Of a stretch of DNA of 64,000 nt, positions 30,757 through 39,502 are shown in pieces (the stretch's first letter is position 1; the number at the start of each line of letters is the position of its first letter). Position numbers and translations under genes: made by a program. Origin of the DNA: Paenibacillus faecalis (GTDB taxonomy: Bacteria; Bacillota; Bacilli; Paenibacillales; Paenibacillaceae); contig NZ_LT985747.1 of NCBI RefSeq assembly GCF_900289175.1, forward strand, positions 372,250 to 436,249, read 5' to 3'. Under the pieces are notes generated by a model that worked only from the letters and a program-made list of their open reading frames with translations, had not been told where the DNA came from and ran no database searches.

Positions 30757-31686
30757 TTAGAGAGATTCGAACTCTTCAATACTGCTTAGACTGTTGATAT
30801 TTACCAGTTTCACATTCTTGTCAATTTTCTTAATTAATCCGGTAAGAACTTTGCCAGGCCCGATCTCTATAAAGGTATCTACACCTTGGCTAATCATCCA
30901 CTCCACACTGTCATGCCATAATACTGGCGAATAAACCTGCTCCACGAGCAGCTTCCGGATCACTTCCACATCGCTTACAGGACGTGCTGTCACATTGGCT
31001 ACAACGGATACAGCCGGAGCAGACATTTTGACATCCGTTAATTTTTCTGCAAGCCGATCCGCTGCTTTTCTCATCAATGATGAGTGAAACGGACCGCTAA
31101 CTTCAAGCGGTATCGCCCGCTTTCCGCCAATTTCCTTCACCCGTTCTGATGCGGCGGCGACACCTTCAGCGGAGCCGGAAATGACAATCTGGCCAGGACA
31201 GTTCATGTTTGCAAGTTCAACCGGTGTTCCTTCTGCGGATATACCGCGGCACAGATTGTTTAACGCCTCACGATCAGCTCCCAGAACGGCAGCCATAGCA
31301 CCTTGACCATTAGGCACTGCTTGCTCCATATATTCCCCGCGTGCCCGAACAATCACCGCTGCCTCTTCTAAAGATAAAACCCCCGCAGCTACCAATGCGC
31401 AGTACTCACCCAGACTGTGACCTGCCACATAATCAGGAGTAATCCCTTTATCGCGAAAGGCTTCCAGATAAGCTACACTTGCAGCAAGAAGCGCAGGTTG
31501 TGTGTTATACGTTTGCTTCAGCTCCTGTTCAGGACCTTCAAACATGATGGAGCTGAGTGAAAGTCCGAGGCCTTTGTCGGCAGATTCAATAACGGCCCGA
31601 GAAGAAGGTATCTTTTCAAATACATCCTTGGCCATACCAACCGACTGTGCTCCCTGACCAGGAAATACAAATGCTATTTTGCCCAA
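30757..31686 (-). CDS. fabD: Malonyl-CoA:ACP transacylase
   Basis: 309 residues. N-terminal FVFPGQGAQSVGM, catalytic Ser in GHSLGEYCAL (about 91) and the late His in SGPFHSSLM. It makes malonyl-ACP from malonyl-CoA. It lies between fabH and fabG in the FapR-controlled series. Confidence 0.96.
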   Translation of the reverse strand: MGKIAFVFPGQGAQSVGMAKDVFEKIPSSRAVIESADKGLGLSLSSIMFEGPEQELKQTYNTQPALLAASVAYLEAFRDKGITPDYVAGHSLGEYCALVAAGVLSLEEAAVIVRARGEYMEQAVPNGQGAMAAVLGADREALNNLCRGISAEGTPVELANMNCPGQIVISGSAEGVAAASERVKEIGGKRAIPLEVSGPFHSSLMRKAADRLAEKLTDVKMSAPAVSVVANVTARPVSDVEVIRKLLVEQVYSPVLWHDSVEWMISQGVDTFIEIGPGKVLTGLIKKIDKNVKLVNINSLSSIEEFESL

Positions 31687-31724
31687 ATATAAGGCTCCTT
31701 TCAGCTATATATTTTAAAGGATGA

Positions 31725-32717
31725 TTACCATTTAAGAACTGCAGCTCCCCAAGTCAGTCCCCCGCCAAATCCGACCATGACAACCGTGTCGCCTTCCTTC
31801 AGACGTCCCTCTTCACTAGCCTCTACCAAAGCCAGCGGAACGGAAGCTGCCGAAGTGTTGGCGTACTTATCAACGTTGATCATCACTTTTTCATCCGGAA
31901 GACTCAAGCGCTCCTTGGCGGATTGAATAATTCTCACATTCGCTTGATGGGGAATAAATAAGTCAATATCCTCTTTTGTTATACCTGCTTTTCCCAAAAC
32001 GGTTTCGGTTGCAGAGCTCATTACCCGAACAGCGAATTTAAACACTTCACGTCCGTTCATATAAATAAAATGTTTCTTGCCTTCCACCGTATCGACTGAA
32101 GCTGGCATGCGGGAACCGCCTGCTTCAAGATATAAGTGTGCGCCTCCTGAGCCTTCTGCTCCGAGGTCGAAGGACTGGAACCCACGCCCTTGCGGCACTT
32201 CTCCGAGAATGACAGCCCCTGCTCCATCACCAAACAAAACGCAGGTGTTACGGTCTGTATAATCCGTAATACGAGACAGACAATCTGCGCCAATGACAAG
32301 AGCGTTGTTATACATTCCTGTCTTCAAAAAATTTGTTGCTGTCGCAAGCCCATAAACGAAGCCTGAACAGGCGGCTGACAAGTCAAAAGCGGCCGCTTTT
32401 TTCGCTCCAAGTCGATCCTGAAGCAGACAAGCCGTGGAAGGGAAGAACATATCAGGGGTTACGGTAGCCACAATGATCAGATCCAGATCCTGACCCGACA
32501 TTCCAGCAGACTCCAATGCTCTTACGGCAGCCTCATAAGCCAGATCCGAAGTCGCCTGATCCTTCGAAGCAATGTGGCGCTCCTTGATACCTGTACGGGA
32601 AACGATCCACTCATCAGTCGTTTCTACCATTTTTTCCAAATCACTATTTGTTAAAATATTTTCCGGAACATATTTACCTGTTCCAATAATGCCAACCGGA
32701 CGTAAATTGTTATACAT
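31725..32717 (-). CDS. fabH: 3-oxoacyl-ACP synthase III
   Basis: Starts fatty acid synthesis by joining a CoA primer, often branched in these bacteria, to malonyl-ACP. About 330 residues. Catalytic Cys in SAACSGFVYG (about 116), His in FIPHQANVRI and Asn in KYANTSAAS. Two starts are possible: ATG 32717 (used here, family-like start YNNLRPVGIIGTGKYVPE) or GTG 32729 overlapping the plsX stop. Overlap or near-overlap with plsX indicates translational coupling. Confidence 0.94.
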   Translation of the reverse strand: MYNNLRPVGIIGTGKYVPENILTNSDLEKMVETTDEWIVSRTGIKERHIASKDQATSDLAYEAAVRALESAGMSGQDLDLIIVATVTPDMFFPSTACLLQDRLGAKKAAAFDLSAACSGFVYGLATATNFLKTGMYNNALVIGADCLSRITDYTDRNTCVLFGDGAGAVILGEVPQGRGFQSFDLGAEGSGGAHLYLEAGGSRMPASVDTVEGKKHFIYMNGREVFKFAVRVMSSATETVLGKAGITKEDIDLFIPHQANVRIIQSAKERLSLPDEKVMINVDKYANTSAASVPLALVEASEEGRLKEGDTVVMVGFGGGLTWGAAVLKW

Positions 32718-32725
32718 GATCTCAC

Positions 32726-33712
32726 TCACTTCCCGCTAATTTCGTTTGAGATGCTCTCAACCAAACGATTTTGCATAGCTATACGGGCTTGGCGAACCGC
32801 ATTTTTAATCGCATTACCGTCTGCCGAGCCGTGGCTCTTGACTACAAGGCCGCTCAATCCAAGGAGAGGCGCTCCTCCATGCTCCTTGTAATCCATAATC
32901 GACTTCAACCCTCTTAACTGCGGCATCATCATAGCTGCCGCTAATTTGGTCTTGAGTGACTGGCTGAACTGTTCCTTTAACAGTGAAAACAGCGTGCCAG
33001 CGGTCCCTTCTATTGATTTCAGGAGTATGTTTCCTGCAAAACCGTCGCAAACCAAAACGTCACAAACACCGTTCATAACGTCGCGCGCCTCAACGTTGCC
33101 AACAAAATGAATCGGCAGCTGCTCAAGCAGCGGATATGCATGCTTGGTAAGCTCATTGCCCTTGCCCGGTTCTGTCCCAACATTCAGTAAGCCAACACGC
33201 GGCTTGGACACACCGTGAACCTTTTCACGATACAAGCTCCCCATCAATGCATACTGCTGCAAATGTTCCGGTTTGGCATCCATATTCGCCCCCAAATCTA
33301 GTGCCAGCACACCCTTCCCATCCAGTGTAGGAATCATAGGTGCCAGCGCAGGACGCTCAATTCCCTTCATCCGTCCTACAATAAGCAAACCGGTTGTCAT
33401 CAGTGCACCGGTATTCCCTGCCGAAATCATGGCATCCGCCTCACCTTCACGGACCATTCTTCCGGCAACAACCATGGAAGCATCCTTTTTCCGGCGTACC
33501 GCTTTAACCGGCTCATCCTCGGGCTCTATGATCTCACTGGCATGACGAACGATCAGGTTCGAAGGCCGCTCCTTCAGGAGCGGCTCAATTTTCCCTTGAT
33601 CGCCGACAAGAACAATTTCAGTATCCTTCCATTCCCGGGCCGCAGCTTCTGCTCCTTCCACTGTGCTTTGCGGAGCATTGTCACCACCCATGGCATCTAT
33701 GGCGATTTTCAT
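32726..33712 (-). CDS. plsX: Phosphate acyltransferase PlsX
   Basis: 328 residues. Makes acyl-phosphate from acyl-ACP for PlsY, the first step of phosphatidic acid synthesis. Start KIAIDAMGGDNAP and internal SAGNTGALM and VCDGFAGNI are family hallmarks. It follows fapR by 27 bases and precedes fabH. Confidence 0.97.
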   Translation of the reverse strand: MKIAIDAMGGDNAPQSTVEGAEAAAREWKDTEIVLVGDQGKIEPLLKERPSNLIVRHASEIIEPEDEPVKAVRRKKDASMVVAGRMVREGEADAMISAGNTGALMTTGLLIVGRMKGIERPALAPMIPTLDGKGVLALDLGANMDAKPEHLQQYALMGSLYREKVHGVSKPRVGLLNVGTEPGKGNELTKHAYPLLEQLPIHFVGNVEARDVMNGVCDVLVCDGFAGNILLKSIEGTAGTLFSLLKEQFSQSLKTKLAAAMMMPQLRGLKSIMDYKEHGGAPLLGLSGLVVKSHGSADGNAIKNAVRQARIAMQNRLVESISNEISGK

Positions 33713-33739
33713 GTTGTAGCCTCCTTTGATTGACTGACA

Positions 33740-34309
33740 TTAATCTCCTGTCGACCGATATACGGTGAAATTGCCCTGGAACACCATTTCATCACCGACA
33801 TAAGTGAACACTTCAACTTTAGCCTTACCCTTCTGTACTGCATTGGAACGCACATAAGCTTTGGCGATACACTTCTCTCCAAGCCGAACCTGCCTTATGA
33901 AACGAATGTCCGCTGAAGAGGTTAAGGCAATTTCATCATTGATTACTGCAACCGCCAAAGAGTTAGCCTGAGCAAAAACATAATGCCCTCTCGCAATCAG
34001 CGTCTTACTAAATACATGCTCTTCGCGAATCTCAAAAATCGATATACCGCTCTTGTCCAGCTGCAAATCCACCACATCACCGATGACTTCATCCAGTGAC
34101 AATGAGCGAACTTGATCATACGTGTGCTCCGCCATCTGCTTCATCCGCTCTCGAAGCTCAGGAATACCAAGCTCCATCCGATCCAGGCGAATCGTCTGTA
34201 TACTGACTTTCAGCTCACGCGTTAGCTCACGATCTGTGACAAAAGGATTATCATCTATCAGCTGGATCAGTCTCTGGTGACGATCTTTTTTGGATAGACG
34301 TTCGATGAT
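33740..34309 (-). CDS. fapR: Fatty acid biosynthesis repressor FapR, probable ATC start
   Basis: FapR senses malonyl-CoA and represses fatty acid and phospholipid genes. The first canonical start (ATG 34177) would give only 145 residues, with the hotdog ligand domain but no DNA-binding domain. The frame continues upstream with a clear helix-turn-helix: ERLSKKDRHQRLIQL, then FVTDRELTRELKVSIQTIRL. Between the in-frame stop upstream and this region there is no ATG, GTG or TTG. Three ATC codons (34304-34312) follow GGGAG; the middle one, at 34309, has 7-base spacing and gives 189 residues, the length of Bacillus FapR (188). I therefore infer an ATC start, unless the sequence has an error. The operator at 34373-34391 indicates autoregulation. 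Confidence 0.85.
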   Translation of the reverse strand: MIERLSKKDRHQRLIQLIDDNPFVTDRELTRELKVSIQTIRLDRMELGIPELRERMKQMAEHTYDQVRSLSLDEVIGDVVDLQLDKSGISIFEIREEHVFSKTLIARGHYVFAQANSLAVAVINDEIALTSSADIRFIRQVRLGEKCIAKAYVRSNAVQKGKAKVEVFTYVGDEMVFQGNFTVYRSTGD

Positions 34310-34356
34310 GATACAACTCCCTCTGCCGCTAGGGCGCCATTCTTTTAATGTATGTA

Positions 34357-34375
34357 AATATTAAACCTTAATATT
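34357..34375. promoter_or_regulatory. Perfect palindrome adjoining the FapR box
   Basis: AATATTAA-ACC-TTAATATT. It shares three bases with the FapR operator and lies in the fapR 5' leader. It could extend FapR binding or form a leader hairpin. Confidence 0.45.
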
Positions 34376-34391
34376 AGAACCTGGTACTAAT
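34373..34391 (-). promoter_or_regulatory. FapR operator
   Basis: ATTAGAACCTGGTACTAAT, a 19-base dyad with one mismatch that matches the FapR consensus ATTAGTACCTANTACTAAT-type closely. On the minus strand it lies just after a TATACT -10-like element, about 65 bases before fapR, so it should control fapR-plsX-fabH-fabD-fabG. Confidence 0.85.
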
Positions 34392-34433
34392 CTGTAGTAT
34401 AAATCATGTTTGTACAAAAAGAAAGTCATGCAA

Positions 34434-34461
34434 ACAAAAAAATAGCACCTCACCAGAGATG
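34434..34461 (-). terminator. Terminator after rpmF
   Basis: On the minus strand CATCTC / GAGGTG arms around TGGT, followed by CTATTTTTTTG. It lies 20 bases after the rpmF stop. Confidence 0.7.
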
Positions 34462-34480
34462 AAGTACTACTTGTTCATAA

Positions 34481-34654
34481 CTATTGTTTGATAATCTCTC
34501 TTGCCTTGTAAGTTCCGCACACTCGGCATACGCGGTGAGCAAGTTTCATTTCCCCGCACTGCTCGCATTTCACCATGCCTGGTACGGCCAGTTTAAAATG
34601 AGTGCGACGCTTATCACGACGTGTCTTAGACGTTCTACGTTGAGGTACTGCCAT
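34481..34654 (-). CDS. rpmF: 50S ribosomal protein L32
   Basis: 57 residues, [16 protein letters not shown] at the start. Two CxxC pairs (Cys30/33 and Cys43/46) make the zinc ribbon, so this is the zinc-binding form. ATG 34654 has AAGGAGGTGGG upstream. It follows yceD by 53 bases, the conserved yceD-rpmF pair. Confidence 0.96.
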   Translation of the reverse strand: MAVPQRRTSKTRRDKRRTHFKLAVPGMVKCEQCGEMKLAHRVCRVCGTYKAREIIKQ

Positions 34655-34707
34655 GTTCCCACCTCCTTATCAGTTCAACCCGCTTTCACGGGGTGTCATA
34701 TCCATCA

Positions 34708-35217
34708 TCATTTAAAAAAGTCCTTCAGCGCGGCCAGCCTCGGGTCGATTACTTCGGTGTTGCAATCGCAAGAAGTCTCGTTCAGATCTTTACCACAAAT
34801 CGGGCAAAGTCCCTTGCAATCCTCGCTGCACACCGGGGCTAGCGGCAGATAGAGCACCAATGCTTCTTCCACATACGGAACGAGATCTAAGCTCTCGCCT
34901 TTCACGTATATGATATCTTCATCTTCATCCTGAACCATGTCAGGGTTCTCTACCGGCTGGAATACTTCATGAAAGGGGATGTTCAGCTGTTCGGTGACCG
35001 GCTTAAGACAGCGAGAGCATTTCACCTCAAGCTGACCTTGTAAGTGTCCACGAACGATGACCGAGCCAGCGACGGTCGGAGTCGCCTTAAGCTCCACCTC
35101 AAGCGGTGTTACGGCGATGATATCCTTCCGGCCTTTAACGGCATGGCTAACATCCACAGTTTGATGGAATTGTAACGGTTGATCGCTGGTTGTCAATTTT
35201 CGAAATTGAATAAGCAT
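34708..35217 (-). CDS. yceD: YceD/DUF177 family protein
   Basis: 169 residues from ATG 35217, which has GGAGT 7 bases upstream; the frame extends further but without a ribosome binding site. It has a CSRCL motif near 75 and a C-terminal Cys cluster (CPICGKD, CDC) that likely binds zinc. YceD proteins are linked with 23S rRNA/ribosome synthesis and sit before rpmF in most bacteria (ylbN in Bacillus). Confidence 0.9.
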   Translation of the reverse strand: MLIQFRKLTTSDQPLQFHQTVDVSHAVKGRKDIIAVTPLEVELKATPTVAGSVIVRGHLQGQLEVKCSRCLKPVTEQLNIPFHEVFQPVENPDMVQDEDEDIIYVKGESLDLVPYVEEALVLYLPLAPVCSEDCKGLCPICGKDLNETSCDCNTEVIDPRLAALKDFFK

Positions 35218-35394
35218 TTCCATCACTCCAAACAAACAAAGATTATTATACCGATCTATAGAGACTTTTGTCAACAGCCTATCCTTTAAGCTTGCAAATG
35301 GCACTGTTGCATCAATGAGGCCAAGTATCTTCCGTTATTCTTTCGAAAGCCGCCAGTATTTATGATATATTTTTAGCACAAGGAGTTGGTTGAA

Positions 35395-36630
35395 GTGAAA
35401 ACGGTTGGAATTATCGTAGAATACAATCCACTGCATAACGGTCATGTGCTTCATTATAATCGATCTAAACAAATTACGGGTGCCGATGCCGTAGTAGCGG
35501 TTATGAGCGGTCCATTTCTACAACGCGGAGAACCCGCGATCGTAAATAAACGGGCCCGGACAGAAATGGCTCTGCGAATGGGCGTTGACCTTGTTATTGA
35601 GCTGCCTGTAACCTATGCGGTCCAGCCTGCTGAATGGTTCGCTTACGGCGCTTGCACCCTTCTAAATGCCACCGGGGTCGTGGACAGCCTTTCTTTCGGC
35701 TCTGAAAGCGGGACACTCGATAACCTTCTGCCGGTAGCAGAAAAACTGGTTAAGGAGAGCGACGAGCTGAGAAAAGAAATCGCAAGACAAATGTCAACGG
35801 GAAGCAGTTTTCCTTCCGCATACGCTGCTGCTGCCGCGGCTGTAACCGGAGCCTCGGAATCATCCATACAAGCTTTAAACAAGCTCTTAGCTAAGCCCAA
35901 CAATTCGCTGGGGCTTCATTATCTGATAGCACTTAAGCGGCTTGGCAGTCCAATCGTTCCCTATACAATCCCGCGGGAGAGTGCACAATATCACGATGCA
36001 GAACCTGCCGCTTCGACCATTGCAAGCGCCACGGGTGTCCGCAAGCTGATCTCAGAGCACGGACTCGAAAGTTCCGCGCCGTATGTCCCGGATTACACAC
36101 TCGACATTCTTCGCCGAGAATTCGAGGAAGGCCGCGGACCTATAAATTGGGAAAATTTCCGTCAACCGATGTTTCATGCTCTTTTAACACAAGATGTCAC
36201 TCAGTTGCAGCTGTTCAATGAAGTGACCGAAGGGTTGGAGCATCGAATTCAGCGTCTGCTTCCGCAGCTTGCAGAGCCGAGCATAGAAGCGCTGCTGGAC
36301 AGCATAAAGACCAAACGATATACAAGAACCAAACTGCAGCGAATGCTTCTACATATATTGCTTCAGAACAAGAAATCGGATATGACACGAAAGCAGCTGG
36401 AAGAAGGACCGGGATATATCCGCGTGCTCGGATTCAGAGAATCAGGACGTGCTCTGCTCAGAACAATGAAGAAGTCCGCTTCCCTTCCAGTCATCACCAG
36501 ACCGTCTACCTTCGATCATCCCTTCCTTGAACGGGATCTCAAGGCGGCAGCTGTTTATGCTAACGCATACGCCAATCCAGCCATTCCCGCGATATTCAGC
36601 GATTATCTCCTGCCTCCTATCACTCTTTAG
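35395..36630 (+). CDS. tmcAL: tRNA(Met) cytidine acetate ligase (YlbM/TmcAL)
   Basis: Forms N4-acetylcytidine at the wobble base of elongator tRNA(Met) from acetate and ATP. About 411 residues. Nucleotidyltransferase start GIIVEYNPLHNGHVLH with the HxGH-like NGH, then SGPFLQRGEPAI. GTG 35395 is preferred: AAGGAG lies 9 bases upstream, while a TTG at 35386 abuts that site. The 3' end overlaps the convergent ylbL gene by 11 bases. Confidence 0.93.
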   Translation: MKTVGIIVEYNPLHNGHVLHYNRSKQITGADAVVAVMSGPFLQRGEPAIVNKRARTEMALRMGVDLVIELPVTYAVQPAEWFAYGACTLLNATGVVDSLSFGSESGTLDNLLPVAEKLVKESDELRKEIARQMSTGSSFPSAYAAAAAAVTGASESSIQALNKLLAKPNNSLGLHYLIALKRLGSPIVPYTIPRESAQYHDAEPAASTIASATGVRKLISEHGLESSAPYVPDYTLDILRREFEEGRGPINWENFRQPMFHALLTQDVTQLQLFNEVTEGLEHRIQRLLPQLAEPSIEALLDSIKTKRYTRTKLQRMLLHILLQNKKSDMTRKQLEEGPGYIRVLGFRESGRALLRTMKKSASLPVITRPSTFDHPFLERDLKAAAVYANAYANPAIPAIFSDYLLPPITL

Positions 36631-37660
36631 GAGGCAGGTTGTTCATGTGCTGGATCGCATCCTGGAGCTTGTCGACCGGGATCAGTTTCATTGCGGTACC
36701 GATGCTGTCCGCTTTGGCTTTGGCTTCATCATAATTTTTGCTCGGCACAAAGAACAGCTCTGCTCCTTCCTGGTGAGCGGCGACAATTTTATGCTTCACT
36801 CCTCCAATCGGGCCTACGGTCCCCTCCTTATTGATCGTTCCGGTTCCTGCCACCCGATACCCCTTGGTTAAATCTCCTGGAGTGAGCTGATTATAGATTT
36901 CGAGCGAAAACATTAAACCAGCTGAAGGTCCGCCTATATTCGTATCGGCAAAGGTGATACGTGCATCCGGGTTTTCAGGTTCGATCTTCTGCATTGTAGC
37001 AATCATTACGCCTAGCCCTGGCCGCTCAGCCCCCGTTTCATCATCTTTGATCGACACCAGTTTGACTTGTTCTGTTACTAAGTGACCTGCCCGCTCCAGC
37101 TTCACCTCTACCGACTCGCCAACATTTTTCTCCGACATCAGCTCCGCCAACTCTTCGTTATCTGAAGCTTTCTTTCCATCTACGGACAGCAGCTTGTCAC
37201 CAGGGTGGAAATAATCCTTGTTTACAGAAGTTTCAGGAACCGAAATGATGAACATATAATCCGGGACAATGCGGTAATCAATGCCAGCAGCATTATAAGC
37301 AGCCTCCATCGCCAGAGACTGGGAAGAATTCATATAAAAAACCTGGGTAGCCGCATACTCCTCCTTGCTTTGCTCGCCCAGCTTCTCTTCTTTCTTTACG
37401 ACCTCCGCATTTGAATTAAACGCAGACATAAATAACAATGCCATATTTGCATAGCTCGCCGATACCGTTGTCAGCATAAAAGTCCCCTCTTCAACAGGAT
37501 CACCTTTTTCAACAGTAATCATCGGCTTTACATTCTCGGCACTTCCTGGCTGATAAATCAGGTAAGGTGTCGGCATGTATACAACAACATACAGTAGAAC
37601 TCCCATAATCACAAGGTATAAAAGTACTTTTAATCCACTTGCTTTAACGGTTCTTTTCAT
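36620..37660 (-). CDS. PDZ/Lon-type membrane serine protease (YlbL/SepM-like)
   Basis: 346 residues from ATG 37660 (GGAAGGGGAAA upstream). One N-terminal membrane segment (about 11-30), a PDZ domain around 125-215 (YFHPGDKLLSVDGKKASDNEE) and a C-terminal Lon protease domain with catalytic Ser in GGPSAGLMF and Lys in GVKHKIVAA. Bacillus YlbL takes part in DNA-damage checkpoint recovery; Streptococcus SepM processes a signal peptide. Divergent from ylbJ. Confidence 0.92.
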   Translation of the reverse strand: MKRTVKASGLKVLLYLVIMGVLLYVVVYMPTPYLIYQPGSAENVKPMITVEKGDPVEEGTFMLTTVSASYANMALLFMSAFNSNAEVVKKEEKLGEQSKEEYAATQVFYMNSSQSLAMEAAYNAAGIDYRIVPDYMFIISVPETSVNKDYFHPGDKLLSVDGKKASDNEELAELMSEKNVGESVEVKLERAGHLVTEQVKLVSIKDDETGAERPGLGVMIATMQKIEPENPDARITFADTNIGGPSAGLMFSLEIYNQLTPGDLTKGYRVAGTGTINKEGTVGPIGGVKHKIVAAHQEGAELFFVPSKNYDEAKAKADSIGTAMKLIPVDKLQDAIQHMNNLPPKE

Positions 37661-37690
37661 GATTTCCCCTTCCCTCTGGCATGTCACTTG

Positions 37691-37713
37691 CCATTTGCAA
37701 CAGCTGCAAATGG
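37691..37713. promoter_or_regulatory. 9-base inverted repeat between ylbL and ylbJ
   Basis: CCATTTGCA and TGCAAATGG around ACAGC, perfect, 31 bases before ylbL and 65 before ylbJ. A candidate operator for either or both genes. Confidence 0.45.
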
Positions 37714-37728
37714 TCTGATGGTTGTCTT

Positions 37729-37765
37729 CTCTGCATAAAGTGGTACTAGCCATGTTTACGCAGAG
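37729..37765 (+). promoter_or_regulatory. Hairpin touching the ylbJ ribosome binding site
   Basis: CTCTGCATAAA pairs with TTTACGCAGAG (one mismatch); the right arm runs into GAGAGGAG, the ylbJ ribosome binding site. Translation of ylbJ could be lowered when it forms. Confidence 0.4.
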
Positions 37766-37777
37766 AGGAGAATCGTT

Positions 37778-39001
37778 ATGAATAAAGGTCATGTCGTCAA
37801 CCGATCTTCCAGCTTATGGACTACCATTGTTCTTGGAGCTGCAGCTTTCCTGCTGGTATTGGCTGTCGTCAGCGCGCCTGAATCTGCTTTCCAAGCCTCT
37901 CTCCAGGCTTTAAAGCTGTGGTGGAATATCGTATTCCCAGCCCTTCTGCCTTTCCTTGTCCTTATAGAAATCATTATTGCCTATGGCTGGGCTCACGGTG
38001 TCGGCATCCTCCTAAATCCCTTTATGCGAAAAGTTTTTAAAATATCAGGCAGTGGCGGCACCGTTCTCATTACCGGAATGATTGCCGGCTTCCCTGCAGG
38101 CGCGCAAATTTCCACAAGCCTGATCAAACAAGGAGAACTTGGTGTCAAAGAAGCCGGAAAATTGGCCGCGCTGTCTCATTTTTGCAACCCGATGACGATC
38201 CTGGTCGTGGTTGGCGTCGGATTACTGCACCAGCCTGCTGCTGGATATTTCCTGCTGATCGTTCACTGGATTGCCGGCTGGCTTGCAGCATGGTCATTCT
38301 CATTCAAACAACCAAGGCTAGGCAGCGCCGAAACCGGACACTCTGTAGCGACAAAAAAATATATAAAACAAACAAAAAGCGCTTCATTACTGCTTCGTGC
38401 GGCAAATGCGGCTTCCAAGGCACGAGTACGGGATGGACGCAGCTTCGGCAAGCTGCTTGGCGATTCCGTCACACGTTCTGTCCAGACGCTCATGATGACC
38501 GGCGGTTTTATTATGATCTTTGCGGTCATTGTTAAAGTGTTGTCCACTTATCTGTTTCCGTATGCGTCTTCTTACGTTGCAGGCGTGCTGGAGATCCATA
38601 TTGGGACACAAACCATCAGTGAAAGCACATTTCACTCCACTTCCATCCAGCTGGCCCTTCTGTCGGCTGTGCTGGCATGGAGCGGCATCAGCGGGCATCT
38701 TCAAAGCATGTCCGTTCTGCCAGCAGACAGTATAAAATGGACGGTATTCGTTGGGAAAAGACTGCTGCATACGGTTTATGCTTTCAGCTTAGCGCTCATC
38801 TTCTGGAAGCCTGCGGCCTTGATCAGTTCGGCCGTGCATCCTGCATTCAGTACAACACCGCAGCAAACTGCTCAACATGAGCACGTCTTAAGTTTATGGA
38901 GCAATTTATATAGCGTACTGAAATGGCAAATGATCACTTTTTTTATGTTCATATGCCTGCTTGTGATCGCCTCACGGATTATTTCCCGGCTCTCTCGCTA
39001 A
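37778..39001 (+). CDS. ylbJ: Sporulation integral membrane protein YlbJ
   Basis: 407 residues with about eight hydrophobic segments. Pattern ALLPFLVLIEII, TGMIAGFPAGAQIS and LSHFCNPMTILVVVGVG match YlbJ/SpoVS-era nucleoside-recognition (Gate) domain proteins needed for spore cortex formation in Bacillus. ATG 37778 has GAGAGGAG upstream. The 3' end overlaps the convergent coaD gene by 23 bases. Confidence 0.9.
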   Translation: MNKGHVVNRSSSLWTTIVLGAAAFLLVLAVVSAPESAFQASLQALKLWWNIVFPALLPFLVLIEIIIAYGWAHGVGILLNPFMRKVFKISGSGGTVLITGMIAGFPAGAQISTSLIKQGELGVKEAGKLAALSHFCNPMTILVVVGVGLLHQPAAGYFLLIVHWIAGWLAAWSFSFKQPRLGSAETGHSVATKKYIKQTKSASLLLRAANAASKARVRDGRSFGKLLGDSVTRSVQTLMMTGGFIMIFAVIVKVLSTYLFPYASSYVAGVLEIHIGTQTISESTFHSTSIQLALLSAVLAWSGISGHLQSMSVLPADSIKWTVFVGKRLLHTVYAFSLALIFWKPAALISSAVHPAFSTTPQQTAQHEHVLSLWSNLYSVLKWQMITFFMFICLLVIASRIISRLSR

Positions 39002-39497
39002 TTTTTTGACGGAGTGCGATATCAACTTCTGGGCACACCAAATCCGTCGTGTCCCCGTTAAAATGAGCTATTTCCTTGACAAGACTTGAGCTGAGATAAG
39101 AATATTTCGGATTTGTCATCATGAATATCGTTTCCGCATCAGGGTTCAGCTTATGGTTTGTGGATGCAAGCTGAAGCTCGTATTCAAAATCAGTAATTGA
39201 CCGTATTCCCCTCACGATCACTTGAGCATCTTTTTCCCGAACATAATTGGCCAGCAAGTCCCGAAAGCTGTCTATCTCCACGTTCGGCAGATGCGCTGTG
39301 ACACGTCTGAGCAAGTCTTTGCGCTCTTCTACCGTAAACAGCGGGTTCTTGCTCAAGTTGTTAAGGACGGCCACGATCAGATGGTCAAATTGTTTTGATG
39401 CTCTTGTAATAATATCCATATGTCCCATCGTTACAGGGTCAAAGCTGCCTGGATAAACGGCTACACGGTATGTACTGTTCTTCGGTTGTGTTTTCAT
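38979..39497 (-). CDS. coaD: Phosphopantetheine adenylyltransferase
   Basis: 172 residues; penultimate step of coenzyme A synthesis. Start VAVYPGSFDPVTMGHMDI holds the TxGH nucleotidyl-transfer motif; later VRGIRSITDFEYELQLAS and YSYLSSSLVKEIA are family signatures. ATG 39497 has GAGGAGGA upstream, five bases after rsmD ends. Confidence 0.97.
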   Translation of the reverse strand: MKTQPKNSTYRVAVYPGSFDPVTMGHMDIITRASKQFDHLIVAVLNNLSKNPLFTVEERKDLLRRVTAHLPNVEIDSFRDLLANYVREKDAQVIVRGIRSITDFEYELQLASTNHKLNPDAETIFMMTNPKYSYLSSSLVKEIAHFNGDTTDLVCPEVDIALRQKISERAGK

Positions 39498-39502
39498 TGA
39501 TG

